Assembly (NCBI RefSeq): GCF_932294415.1
Contig: NC_065538.1
Location: 49,724,343-49,788,342, forward strand
Source of the DNA: Quercus robur
Lineage: Eukaryota > Streptophyta > Magnoliopsida > Fagales > Fagaceae
Direction: 5' to 3'
DNA: 64,000 nt
Part shown: positions 23,918 to 34,890 of the stretch, in pieces
How the letters are laid out: each line of letters begins with the position of its first letter
How positions within the stretch are numbered: position 1 is the first letter of the stretch
Program-made: the position numbers and the translations under genes
Notes under the pieces: generated by a model
Seen by the model: the letters and a program-made list of their open reading frames with translations, nothing else
Database searches by the model: none
Told to the model about the DNA's origin: nothing

Positions 23918-24973
23918 TGTAGAGAGGGAAAATTCCCGACCTATCACAAGCTGACACGCCACATTACCAAGTCCACAAAATACAGCAAATTACAAAGCAC
24001 CACGTACTGCTGCTAGGTTTTGCTATCACTATTCAGAAGCCAACAGAAATTTGCCAAGTGTCATGCAAAAACCAATCACACATCAGTGCACGTGTAAGCG
24101 ATGACACAAGCAACCTCGCACGTGTAAGCGATGACTTAAGCAGACCAATCAGGTTGTGACATGTGTCACCAATCAAGCTCCGCCACGTGTCACTCACCCA
24201 CCCCCAAACTCCTATAAATAGAAGCCTTCCTGAGACATTTAGGAGGACCAGAATTGAGAAGTGAAGAAGCTCTGCGAAGATCAAGCCTCAAAGCCTTTAA
24301 GAACTTCAAGAACTTCAACCCCAAAATCGGAGAACATTCGAAGCAGAATCATCCAGATCATCTGCCTAGATCCTAAAGTTTGTGAGAATCAAGCTCAAAG
24401 GTCCGAAAATATCAACAAATCATAAATTAGTGAAGCTCTACAGATTCAAGCCTCCAAAGCCCCGAAGAACTTCCACCACAAATCTTCAAATACAAAGAAC
24501 ATTCGAAGCAAAATCATCCAAACTATCTGCCTAGATCTCAAAGTTCACTGGAATCAAGCTCAAAAGCCTCTAGAAACCTCAAACAACCACAAATAAGTGA
24601 AGCTCCATGGATTCAAGCCTCTAAAGCCCCGGAGAACTTCCACAACAAACCTTCGAAGACAAAGAACACACGAAGAACACGAAGAACGTGAAGAACAAAG
24701 GATTTCCAACAAGCTCGTAGCCAGAGATTCATTGTAATTCTGTTCCAAAGATCTTCGATCCATTCTTTAGCCAAATTGAAGTACATTGGGTGTTCAAATC
24801 AAAATCACATTACTATAAATCCAATCAACAAATCTTTCAAGGAGATCGAATCAGAGGATCAATCTTTTGTAATCACAAAGAATTGTACCACACAATCATC
24901 AATACAAATTCACATTTGTGAAACTATTTCACTTGTTTGACTTATTTCGAAACGAGAAATTTAGTCGCTTACA
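23918..24973 (+). repeat. 5' LTR of E2
   Basis: 1056 bp, TGTAGAGAGGGAAAATT to CGCTTACA. Its partner is 49157-50203 (1047 bp). In the first 400 bases I count about a dozen differences, nearly all transitions, plus a 9-base repeat copy (AACTTCAAG) present only here near 24310. Confidence 0.95.
24089..24222 (+). promoter_or_regulatory. E2 LTR promoter: three CACGTG boxes and TATA box
   Basis: CACGTG occurs at 24089, 24119 and 24184; the first two lie in a repeated unit CACGTGTAAGCGATGAC. TATAAATAG is at 24213-24221. CACGTG is the G-box, bound by bZIP and bHLH factors in plants. In the 3' LTR only the first box (49328) survives. Confidence 0.65.
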
Positions 24974-24978
24974 AATTC

Positions 24979-24996
24979 TGGCACGCCCGGTGGGAC
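24979..24996 (+). other. Primer-binding-like site of E2
   Basis: TGGCACGCCCGGTGGGAC, five bases after the LTR end. It starts TGG, as expected for pairing with a tRNA CCA tail. The tRNA is not identified. Confidence 0.7.
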
Positions 24997-25063
24997 TTCT
25001 CTGCCTCTCATCTCTTTCTCCTTCAAAAGAAAATAAATTCGACATCATTTTGCTACTAGCTTC

Positions 25064-27273
25064 GATGGCCTCTAGCAAGAATGTCCGAAAATCAGTGGTT
25101 GATGATTCCAGTGCTGATGAGTATGTCGACCCAATCACTCACAGTCGGTCCAAAGCTCTTGATCGACTCCAACCAACCAACCCAAGAAAGCCAACCTCCT
25201 GTTGTCACCTCTCTAGACTTTCTTGCAAATAGGAAAGCTACCACTAAAGATTCATCTGCCTTGAAAGATTTGGAGACCAGTAATGAATCATCCCCAACAA
25301 AGACCTTTTCTATCAACTCTTCACCCGTGATGAGAAACTTAAGGAGTGAAGTACCACTGACTCATCCTGTTTCATCATTTTCCCTGTCATCTATAGAGGT
25401 CATGCCAGTAATGATGACTAACACCTCTACCATGGAAGAAAAGATGGCTGAAATGGAACAAAGGGTCATCCTTCTCACAAAGGCACTTGAAGAAAAGGAC
25501 GTCAAAATTGCAACCCTAATGAACAAGCTGGAGGTACAAGATTCGGGTGAATCAAGTCTTGGCCCTGAGCACCCACCTGGCTTTACCTTCAAAGGAGAAA
25601 ACGCCAGGGGTGATAAAGGAAAAGAAGGTGAAGACACTTCTCAACACGAACATTCCACCTTAATGACCTCGATATCTGTCCAACAACTGCAGGATATGAT
25701 TACAAATACCATTCGGGCACAATATGGAGGTTCTTTCACAAGTTCTCTCATATATTCCAAACCCTATACAAAGCGCATTGATAACATGAGAATGCCAAAT
25801 GGGTATCAACCTCCCAAGTTCTTGCAATTTGATGGCAAAGGAAACCCTAAGCAACACATTGCTCACTTTGTAGAAACTTGCGAGAACGTAGGGACTCAAG
25901 GAGGCCTCTTTGTAAAGCAGTTTGTCCGTTCACTAAAGGGGAATGCCTTTGATTGGTATACAGACTTAGAGCCCGAGTCAATCGATAGCTGGGAACAACT
26001 TGAAAGGGAGTTTCTCAATCGATTCTACATCACACGACGCACGGTAAGCATGATGGAGCTTACCAATACTAAACAATGGAAGGATGAGCCTGTCGTTGAT
26101 TATATCAATCGATGGCGTTCTTTGAGTCTAGATTGCAAGGATAGACTTACTGAAATATCTGCTATAAAAATGTGCATCCAAGGCATGCATTGGGGACTTC
26201 TTTACATCCTTCAAGGAGTAAAGCCCTGAACATTTGAAGAGTTGGCAACTCGTGCACATGACATGGAATTAAGTATTTCCAGCCATGGAAATACGAAACC
26301 TCCCGTACCTAAGGAAAGGAAAGAAAGACGAGAAATAAGGAAAAGTGACAGGAATGCGAAAAGTAATATCAAAGACTCAATGAATGTGAATCCTACCCCA
26401 GTCAAAATTTCAACAAAAAATGTGAAGGCCAATGAAAAGAGGCCCGAAGGAGGTCAACAGCGCGAGACGCGTCGCTCATCACTTAAGGAATGGGAACAAA
26501 AGGTCTATCCTTTCTTAGACGCCGATATGCCTGAAATGCTAGAACAACTGCTCAAGTTGAAATTAATTGAATTGCCAGAATGCAAACGATCGGAAGAGAT
26601 GAGAAAAGTTGATGACCCGAACTATTGTAAGTATCATTGCATCATAAGTCATCCAATCCAAAAATGCTTTGTTCTTAAAGAACTCATCATGAAGCTAGCC
26701 AAGGAAAGGAAAATCGACTTGGATTTTAATGATGTTGCTCAGTCAAACCTTGTCACATTTTCTTGTGGGTTACCTAGTTCCCTGTCTCCGACTACTAAGC
26801 AAGGGGCAAATACCACGCTTATCCATTTTGGTTCTCTGGAACCAGTTCAAGTTCAGCTCTCACAAAAAGCACCTCATTATAAGTCAAATGATGATAAAAG
26901 GTCAACGATGGATGAGGAAGAAGGTTGGACAATGGTTGTTCGCAAGAGATGGAAGAAGAAATGAGCATTCCCTCTTCATTTGATCACCCAAGAGTCCAAA
27001 AGAGCACAAAACCAAATTCAGCCTTGGTTAAAAAGAATGAGTAATAAGAGGCAAGGGAGACTGGGAACAAAAGTGTATAAAGATTCAGCACAAACCCGAA
27101 AATCTCGAAAGCTCATCACATTGGAAGAATTCTTCCCCAGAAAATTCTTTCAAAATGACTCAGCCGAGGCCGTCCACACAGTCTCTTGTTGCGAAATTCA
27201 GGACGAAAAGGAGGACGTTGACCATGGTGATCCAAAAGAGACCTTGTCTTCTTTGGAGGAACTCCAATCTTAG
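25064..27273 (+). pseudogene. E2 gag
   Basis: It starts at ATG 25064 (MASSKNVRKSVVDDSSADEY). An extra repeat of a CAAC-type unit near 25175-25190 shifts the frame; it continues in the next frame to TGA 26227 (Arg expected), then on to about 26964. A coiled-coil stretch (KMAEMEQRVILLTKALEEKD) precedes the gag core: RMPNGYQPPKFLQFDGKGNP, GNAFDWYTDLEPESIDSWEQ and DYINRWRSLSLDCKDRL. A Cys/His cluster (YCKYHCIISHPIQKC) near 26630 may bind RNA. A Lys-rich tail follows (26965-27273), ending at TAG 27271 where Gln fits. The product would form the particle shell. Confidence 0.88.
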
Positions 27274-28266
27274 GTCGATGAAGTTAAACCCTTGCAATCC
27301 TCTACATCACCAAAAGGAGTGCTCACCCAAACTCTTGGAAAGCCAGAGATATACGCCCCTCATACCAATACGCTTGAACAAACACAGAGATGTTACGCAT
27401 GCTCTCCAGACTTAACCTTCACTGATGAGGATCTATTGTTAGGCTCTAAGCCCCACAATCGCCCACTCTATGTCTCTGGTTATGCTCGTGAACAAAAGAT
27501 CGAGCGTATCCTTGTTGATGGAGGTTCAGCCGTTAACATACTTCCAAAAATGACCATGAAACGACTGGGTTTTACTATGGAAGAATTATCACACAGCCGT
27601 TTGGCCATCCAAGGTTTTAACCAAGGAGGACAACGTGCAATCGGCCTGATCCACCTAGAATTGATAATTGGAGAATTGACAAGCAACGTCTTGTTCCACG
27701 TCATTGATGCTAAGACGACCTATAACATGCTGTTAGGACGTCCTTGGATCCATGAAAATGGAATAGTGCCGTCGACCTTGCATCAATGCTTCAAGTTCTT
27801 TCAAAATGGAATAAAAAAGGTCGATGCCGATTTAAAGCCTTTTGCAGAAACTGAAGCTCATTTTGCTGATGCAAAATTTTATGCAAAAGAAGACATTTCT
27901 AGTGAGGTTCTTCCAGTTGAGATCCCATCTATAAAAAGTAAACAGGGTGAAGAGGAGCATGTTAAATTCGTCGCCAAAAAGGACATTTCTTCCCCAAAGA
28001 AAGGTCCAGAACCATTCCTCCGATACATACCATTATCACACCGCAAGAATGGACAATCACCATTCACGGAATGCCTTCAACCTACAAAAGACGTGGGAAG
28101 GCTTCCTGCAAAGCTCACAATGGAGGATGTAGCCATATTGAAAGAAAATCATGTTATGCCTTTAACTTCATCCACAAATCCTTTACCCTCGAAGCCGTTA
28201 AAAGGATTCGTGAGATCTTCGCAGAGTCCAATAAAGCATGGTATTCTACCAAGTGAACAGACGAAA
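27274..28266 (+). pseudogene. E2 aspartic protease and downstream linker
   Basis: The frame continues through TAG 27271. The active-site motif is ERILVDGGSAVNILPKM (27508-27560), with the DGGS form usual in Tat elements. The flap and fold end read VIDAKTTYNMLLGRPWIHEN. A variable linker (ISSEVLPVEIPSIKSKQGEE) leads to TAA 28267, where Gln fits before WFDPKAYRLLTK. The enzyme would cut the polyprotein. Confidence 0.88.
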
Positions 28267-29100
28267 TAATGGTTCGACCCAAAGGCATATAGGCTGTTAA
28301 CCAAAGTAGGCTACGATTTCTCAAAACAAGAGGACTTAGGGAAGCTAATTCCAGAAGCCATTGGAGAAAAGATGCATGGCCTTAGCAAAACACAAAGGAA
28401 AATGAGGCTTGAAAGGCATGAAATTCCTATCCCAAAGACCAGATTAGGTTATACTCCTGAACAACCGGTTCAAATATGGATCAAGAAAAGAAGCGATCCT
28501 TCGAGTTCCCAATACATAACAGTGGAGGTCGGCGAAAGTTCCAATCAAAGAAAAGACCATTCTTCACCTCGTGTCTCAGTGTTTGATCGGATCGAGACCT
28601 CGTCATCACAAATCACAGTATTCGACAGGTTAAATACAACTTGTTTAACGCCAAATCGGGACACTCTTGCTTGTAAATCGGTCTTTGATCGACTGGGGGA
28701 AACAAAAAGGCCTACTGATAGTCATTCTCAAAGCTCAATAAACTTTGACGTTCAAGGGAAGAAGAAAGCTAATGATGAAATCCGCAGTAGCATTCCTTCA
28801 CGCATGAAACGTAACTTTACCTTGGAGATTAACACTGAAGGATCGCTCAAAGTCAAAAGACGAACGATTGTACATACAAGTCAGTCACCCATCCATGATG
28901 AGGAAATGGAAGAGGTATCATCCTCGTTTCATATTACAATAGAAGAAGGTACACTGTCAGATGATGAAGCAACCAATGAAGAGGTCGATGAAGCTCCTCC
29001 AGCCTTGGAAGATGGAGGACAAGCTACAGTTGATGAACTTAAAGAGATCAATTTAGGAACTGCTGAAGAACCCCGGCGAACTTTCATCAGTGCACTTCTC
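28267..29100 (+). pseudogene. E2 linker between protease and reverse transcriptase
   Basis: Continues in one frame with WFDPKAYRLLTKVGYDFSKQ and KTRLGYTPEQPVQIWIKKRS. Repeated VFDRLETS-type units (SVFDRIETSSSQITVFDRLN, then SVFDRLGETKRP) follow, then an acidic Glu-rich stretch. VFDRL repeats are common in linkers of this element type. No enzyme domain. Confidence 0.75.
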
Positions 29101-29991
29101 ACCCCTGAAAAAGAAGAAGGATACCTCAAGCTCCTAGTAGAATACAAAGATGTGTTCGCTTGGACTTACAAGGAAATGCCTGGGCTCAATCTGAGTATTG
29201 CTCTACACCATTTGGCAGTAAAGAAGGGCGTGTGCCCAGTCAAACAAGCTCAAAGACGCTTTCGGCCAGAGCTTATCCCTCAAATAGAAACCGAGGTCAA
29301 TAAGCTCATTGAAGCAGGCTTCATTCGTGAAGTACAGTACCCGGAATGGATCGCTAACATCGTCCCTGTCAAGAAGAAGAATGGACAAATCCAAGTGTGC
29401 GTTGACTTCCGTGATTTAAACAATGCATGTCCCAAGGATGATTTTCCATTACCCATCACTGAGGTCATGGTTGATGCCACTACGGGTCATGAAGCTTTAT
29501 CTTTCATGGATGGATCTTCGGGTTACAACCAAATTCGAATGAATCCTAAGGATGAGTAGCTTACAGCTTTCCGTACCCCTAAGGGAATTTATTATTACAA
29601 AGTGATGCCTTTTGGACTAAAAAATGCTGGTGCTACTTATCAACGGGCCATGCAGAAGATCTTTGATAATGTACTTCATAAATATGTGGAGTGTTATGTC
29701 GATGATCTGGTAGTTAAAACAAAAAGGAGGGAAGACCATCTGGCAGATCTACGATCCGTGTTCACCCGCCTGAGAAAGTATCAGCTTAAGATGAACCCCC
29801 TCAAATGCGCTTTTGGCGTTACATTTGGAAAATTTCTTGGTTTCATTGTGAGGCATCGCGGTATTGAAATTGACCAGTCTAAAATTGAAGCTATCCAGAA
29901 AATGCCAGAGCCCAAGAATTTGCGAGAACTTAAAGGCTTGCAGGGAAAACTGGCCTACATACGACGATTTATCTCGAACTTGGTTGGTTGA
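29101..29991 (+). pseudogene. E2 reverse transcriptase
   Basis: PVKQAQRRFRPELIPQIETE, FIREVQYPEWIANIVPVKKK, CVDFRDLNNACPKDDFPLP, SFMDGSSGYNQIRM, MPFGLKNAGATYQRAM and the metal site CYVDDLVVKTKRR (about 29694-29730) are all present. So is the thumb motif PLKCAFGVTFGKFLGFIV. Two stops break it: TAG 29557 (Gln expected) and TGA 29989 (Arg expected, before CQPFNRLMKK). Apart from these stops the domain is complete. Confidence 0.92.
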
Positions 29992-30530
29992 TGTCAACCT
30001 TTCAATAGATTGATGAAAAAAGATGTGCACTTTGAATGGGATGAGGCTTGCAGCAATGCTTTTGCACGCATCAAAAGATACTTACTTAATCCTCCAGTTT
30101 TAGGTGCTCCTATCCCAGGAAAGCCTTTGGTGTTGTATATTGCGGCCCAAGAAAAGTCTCTAGGTGCTCTTATGGCGCAAGAAAATAAAGAGGGGGAAAG
30201 AAAGAGCCCTTTATTATCTAAGTCGAACTCTCAATGGGGCTGAATTAAATTATTCTCCTATTGAAAAGATGTGCCTCGCTCTTTTCTTTGCCATAGACAA
30301 ACTGGAGCACTACATGCAAGCATATATGGTTCGTTTGATAGCAAAGGCATACCCGATCAAATATGTCCTCTCCAGGCCAGTGGTTTCGGGTCATATAGCT
30401 CGATGGGCAGTCTTCTTTCAACAATATGACCTTGCATACGTTCCACAAAAAGCTGTCAAAGGACAAGTATTGGCAGATTTCTTAGCTGATCACCCAGTTC
30501 CGTCTAATTGGGAGTTCTCTGATGATTTCT
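29992..30530 (+). pseudogene. E2 first RNase H domain
   Basis: FNRLMKKDVHFEWDEACSNA, KPLVLYIAAQEKSLGALMAQ, then after a frame change YYLSRTLNGAELNYSPIEK and LFFAIDKLEHYMQAYMVRLI, ending VLADFLADHP. The frame change is explained by one extra G in a run of five at 30192-30196. The domain follows reverse transcriptase as in all Ty3 elements and would remove template RNA. Confidence 0.88.
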
Positions 30531-32060
30531 CGGATGAAGATGTGTTTTACATTGAAATAATGCCACCATGGGTGATGTTTTTCAATGGGGCTGCACATCA
30601 AGAAGGAGCGAGGGCAGGTGTAGTATTTGTTTCTCCACAACGGCAAATACTTCTTTACTCGTTCTCATTAAGCGAACTTTGCTCTAACAACGTAGCCGAA
30701 TATCAAGCATTGATCATCGGTCTACAGATGGCTATTGAGATGGGCATATCGCAACTTGAGATCTTAGGAGACTCCAAATTAGTTATCAACCAAATCTTGG
30801 AGCAATATGACATCAAGAAAGAAGACCTCATCCCCTATTGCAAATATGCGAAGAAGTTGCAAGCTGTAAGGTTGAATTTAATCAACCATGTGTTGGCTTT
30901 ATTCCATGACAAATTTGCTTGTAATATAGCACTTAGAAACCTTGTATTTAGGTGGGAATCATGTAAGGGCAGTGTGTGAGAGAGTGTGAAGAAATGCTCA
31001 AGACAGTGCAGTGAAGAAGAGACTCGCGGCTAGGACTCGCGAGTGGCTCGCGGCTTGCAAGCCGCCAAAAGTTGCTCACGTGCAGAGCATGCAGGGGAGC
31101 TGAACAGTCACGCCACCTGGAGCACTACACGACAAAAATCCAGACTGGCCATTAAGTTAGCTCGCGACTTGAACTCGCGACTCAGTCAAGTCGCGAGGTC
31201 AAGTCGCCAGCCAGCCCTGTTTTTGGAAAAACTGACTCTTCGTATTCTATTCTCACACCAGTATAAATACCCCTCATTCCCACAAGATATGTGTGGTTAT
31301 TCAGAAAGAAAAACCCTAAGAGAGGTTTCTTCAAAACACCCACCCAATTAGAGAGAGCTACTCATTCTTAGAGAGAAATCTTTGTAGTCTCTTCTCATTC
31401 CCTCTCTCATTGTCATACCTATTGAGAGGAGATTTCTATCCAAACACCACCCACACCCATTTAGAGTGTTGAGTGTTTTTGGAGTTTTGGGAAGCATTGG
31501 AAGATGCCAAGGATGGCGGATGCTATGGTCTAGTAGCGGAATCCGGTAAGCTAGAAAAGAAAAAGGTTCGGCGCAACCTCGTTGGAGCAAGAAGCTTGGA
31601 GGGCTTAGGTACATCGGGTAGATTAGGCTTGGAGGGTCTATTGCTGTTCATGTATCCCAACTACATTTTCTAGTGGATTATTGACCGCTTGGAGGGCGAT
31701 GGAGAGGTTTTACGCCGAGGGTTTCGGTTTCCTCTTCGATAACACATCGTGTGTTGTTCTTGTGTTTGCATCTCTCTTCCCTTTATCTTTGCCTTTTATT
31801 TTCTGCTGTGGATGTGATTTATAATTGGCTTAGATTGATTTCCAATTCTGTTTATAGCTTATGTTCATTTTCCGCACACTAGTTGTTTGACATAAAGCTT
31901 GAATTGGTTATTTTGTATTTGGGGGTCTAAACGTTCAAGGGTGTTTTATACACATATTTGAACTTTCACTAGCAAATTTCGAGGCCATCACATTGGAGCA
32001 TATACCGAGGAAGGAGAATAGACAGGCCGATGCTTTAGCTAATTTGGCTACTGCCTTAGC
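30531..32060 (+). pseudogene. E2 second RNase H domain, split by L solo LTR
   Basis: WVMFFNGAAHQEGARAGVVF (30570-30630) opens the fold; Asn stands at the first catalytic position where related domains, including that of E1, have Asp (codon AAT 30584-30586, one G-to-A step). LSELCSNNVAEYQALIIGL and MGISQLEILGDSKLVINQIL supply the other acidic residues. YCKYAKKLQ then meets the L insertion (30865-31968) and resumes as ANFEAITLEHIPRKENRQAD to about 32060. Target duplication CAAGC and CTAGC. This domain between RNase H and integrase marks the Tat lineage. Confidence 0.9.
30865..31968 (+). mobile_element. Solo LTR of family L, copy 2, inside E2 second RNase H
   Basis: It starts TGTAAGGTTGAATTTAATC and ends TTTGAACTTTCA (1104 bp). 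Flanks are CAAGC (30860-30864) and CTAGC (31969-31973), a 5-bp duplication with one change; removal restores the protein frame. It is nearly identical, in reverse, to 58229-59328. It contains TATAAATACCCC near 31262, downstream GAAAAACCCTAAGAGAGG, and a GC-rich block of repeated CTCGCGACT and CTCGCGGCT motifs at 31020-31210. Non-coding. Confidence 0.92.
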
Positions 32061-33429
32061 ATTATCCCAAGAAGAGACAACCAAAGTCGCTATTTCCCAA
32101 AGGTGGGTGGTACCTCTTGTGGTTGAAGAAGAAGAAGAAGAGCAAGCCAACATCATTTCTGTATGCCTTGTTGAAAAAGAAGATTGGCGACAAGTGATCA
32201 TTGAATACCTTCAACATGGAAGACTCCCGAATGATAAATGCCACAAGACCAAAATTCGGCGGAGGGCTGCTCGATTCATTTACTATAAAGACACTCTCTT
32301 CCGCCGTTCATTTGATGGATTGTTTCTCCGTTGCTTAGGAGAGGAGGAGGCTAAACAAGCCTTAGAGAAAGCTCATTCTAGAATATGTGGCACACATCAG
32401 TCAGGTCCTAAGTTACATTATAGGATCAAACGAATGGGTTACTATTGGCCTATGATGGTACAAGATTCTATGGAGTGCGCTAAGAAGTGTGAAGCTTGTC
32501 AATATCACGCGAACTTCATCCATCAGCCGCCAGAAGCTCTACACCCAACTGTAGCTTCTTGGCCTTTTGATGCATGGGGACTTGATGCAATAGGGCCATT
32601 ACCAAAGTCATCCGGTGGCCATTTGTACATCTTGGCCGCAACTGACTACTTCTCGAAATGGACGGAAGTTGTACCCCTTAAGGAAGTGAAGAAAGAAATG
32701 GTGGTCAATTTCATTCGAACTCATTTGATCTATCGGTATGGTGTCCCTCGATATATCATAACTGATAATGGCAAACCATTCTACAATAGGCTGATGACAG
32801 AGTTATGTGAGAAGTTTGAATTTAAACAATACAACTCCTCCATGTACAATGCCCCGGCAAATAGACTAGCTGAAGCGTTTAACAAAACACTTGGCAGTTT
32901 GTTGAAAAAAGTGGTATCCAAGACAAAGCAAGACTGGCATGAAAGAATCAGAGAAGCATTATGGGCATATCAAACAACATTTCGAACGCCTACTCAAGCA
33001 ACGCCATATTCTCTTGTCTACGGAGTGGAAGCCGTCCTTCCTTTAGAACGCCAAATCCCATTATTACGGATTGCCATTCAAGAAGGTTTGACTGAAGAAG
33101 AAAATGCCAAGCTCAGGTTGCAAGAATTAGAGGCACTTGATGAAAAAAGGCTCGAGGCCTAACAACGCCTTGAATGCTATCAAGCTCGTTTTTCAAGCGC
33201 ATTCAATAAAAGAGTCAAACCACGATCATTCCAAGTTGGTGACTTAGTGCTCGCCGTTCGAAGACCTATCATCACAACTCATCGTATAGGTAATAAGTTC
33301 ACTTCAAAATGGGATGGACCTTATCTTGTGCAAGAAGTCTACACCAATGGAGCTTACAAGTTGATTGATAATGATGGTGTAAGGATTGGCCCCATCAATG
33401 GGAAGTTCCTCAAACGCTTCTATGCTTGA
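32061..33429 (+). pseudogene. E2 integrase
   Basis: Zinc-binding part: AHSRICGTHQSGPKLHYRIK and KKCEACQYHANFIHQPPE (HHCC). Core: WGLDAIGPLPKSSGGHLYIL, ATDYFSKWTEVVPL, YIITDNGKPFYN, then YNAPANRLAEAFNKTLGSLL; the Asp, Asp and Glu positions are kept. C-terminal part FQVGDLVLAVRRPI, FTSKWDGPYLVQEV, GPINGKFLKRFYA ends at TGA 33427. One break: TAA 33160 where Gln fits (EKRLEA stop QRLECYQARF). Except for that stop the domain looks complete. It would insert the DNA copy into the genome. Confidence 0.92.
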
Positions 33430-34060
33430 AAATCAAGAATTGCTCCTCGGTAAGAGCTTAAACTACCCACTATAACGCTGCAAGGGTACATGATGTCTTC
33501 CCATTACCTTTGAGAGCGTACAAATAAAGAAAAATTAATCCCCCTTTATGGCACCATTTGTGAGTGTGGCGTAGTGGTTGGACGCCTGTGTCGCCCTTGA
33601 GGCCAAGGTCTCGGGTTCGATTAGTGGTGATACCCACTATTGCACAATTGGTACCCATGAAATACTGTGGGGCGTGGGGCGAGGATTACACACGTGAGCC
33701 CTCCTTTTTTTTGCCAAAGAAAACAAGATTGATCTAGACTTCAAAGAAGTTGTCGGGTCAAACCATGTAACCGTTGCTTATGATGTATTTCCAACTCTCA
33801 AGCAGGGGGCAAACACTAACCAAGCTCACAAGTTGATCAACAATGATGATGCAAGGATCGGCCCCATCAATGGGAAGTTCCTTAAATGCTTCTATGCTTG
33901 AAAGTGTACCAATAAAGAGAAATTAATCCCACTCCATGACACCAATTGCGAGTGTGGCGTAGCGGTTGGACGCTCGTTTCTCCCTTGAGGACGAGGTCTC
34001 GAGTTCGATTAGTGGTGATACCCACTATTACACACTGCGCCCCCCCATTTTGCAAAAAAC
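33430..34060 (+). repeat. Duplicated integrase tail plus tRNA-related (SINE-like) segment
   Basis: 33561-33712 has tRNA-like promoter boxes: TGGCGTAGTGG (A box) and GGTTCGATTAG (B box), ending in an eight-T run, as in tRNA-derived SINEs. A second copy at about 33949-34052 lacks the 3' part. The surrounding sequence (AATAAAG..AAATTAATCC) is repeated too, so the block was duplicated as a unit. Between them, 33714-33900 encodes AKENKIDLDFKEVVGSN and LKQGANTN, like gag at 26698-26810, joined to RIGPINGKFLKCFYA, like the integrase end. This is not a tRNA gene. Confidence 0.65.
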
Positions 34061-34089
34061 ACATAAGAAAAAAAATTATAATAAAAAAA

Positions 34090-34350
34090 AAATCTTTTGA
34101 ACTACGTGATGACTTGATCTCTCTCAAGGGTACGTAGGCAACTTAGTATCTTTTGCTAAGTTCAGTCACGCATTAAAAAAATTTTCATTAAAAAAAAAAT
34201 CATCAAAAAAAAAAAAAATTATCAAAGAAAAAAAAATCATCAAGAAAAAAGAAATTATAAAAAAAAAAATCTGTTGAACTACATGATGACTTGATCCCTC
34301 TCCGGGGTATGTAGGCAGCTTAGTACTTGTCACTAAGTTCAGTCACATGG
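34090..34350 (+). repeat. E2 3' region, imperfect direct repeat around poly-A tracts
   Basis: GAACTACGTGATGACTTGAT...CTAAGTTCAGTCAC at 34098-34170 recurs at 34275-34347. Between them lie A-rich runs with ATCA spacers. The GGGTATGTAGGCAGC-type motif is familiar from the 3' regions of Tat-type elements. Confidence 0.65.
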
Positions 34351-34890
34351 AAAGAAGAAGGATGACCAGTCTAACTTGAGGAGTTTTCCAACAGTCATCA
34401 ATGCGCTTTTAAGATTCCTTTGGTTGACAAGGCATTGCCCATATTCAATGGATATTCTCCCACATTTCTGAAGTATGTTTTGCATCACTTATCTGGGGGA
34501 ATCTTCTTGTACCTTGCAAGTTTAAGCAACACCATTTCTTTTCTAGGTTGTGCCACTTCATAGCTCTGAAATTAGAACCGCATCATCTCCCTTCTGAGTG
34601 GTGTTGTTTCAGATCATGTCTCTGAAATCTGGATGACGACAATTTCTTCTGGAATGATGGTAGATTATATATCTGAAGTCGGTGTGGCATCATCTCTCCT
34701 CTATGGGCATGTCCTTGCAATGTCAAAGTCTTGGCGGCATTCTTCTTGAAACTTCAAGGTTTCGTTGGCATCTTCAAAATCTTAATGAGAAGTTCTTGCA
34801 TCTTCAAAGTCTTGATAGGGACTCCTTGCATTTTCAACATCTTGTTGGCATCTCTGAAATCTTGATGTCTGGCTACAGTGCTATACGCCC
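34351..34890. other. E2 3' non-coding region
   Basis: No convincing gene. Short motifs of the TCTGAAATC and GCATCATCTC type recur irregularly (34560-34860), similar in style to those at 48350-49010. Confidence 0.5.

Noticed and set aside
24033-24284. Minus-strand frame of 83 codons, also at 49272-49523
   Set aside because: Shadow frame in the paired LTRs of E2, crossing the TATA box.
31043-31351. Open frame of 102 codons, repeated in reverse at 58842-59150
   Set aside because: Conserved only because both lie in young copies of the same LTR; absent as a frame from the older copy and not protein-like.
33561-33660. Possible tRNA gene
   Set aside because: A and B boxes are present but the acceptor and anticodon stems do not form, and it is duplicated with retrotransposon sequence; called SINE-like.
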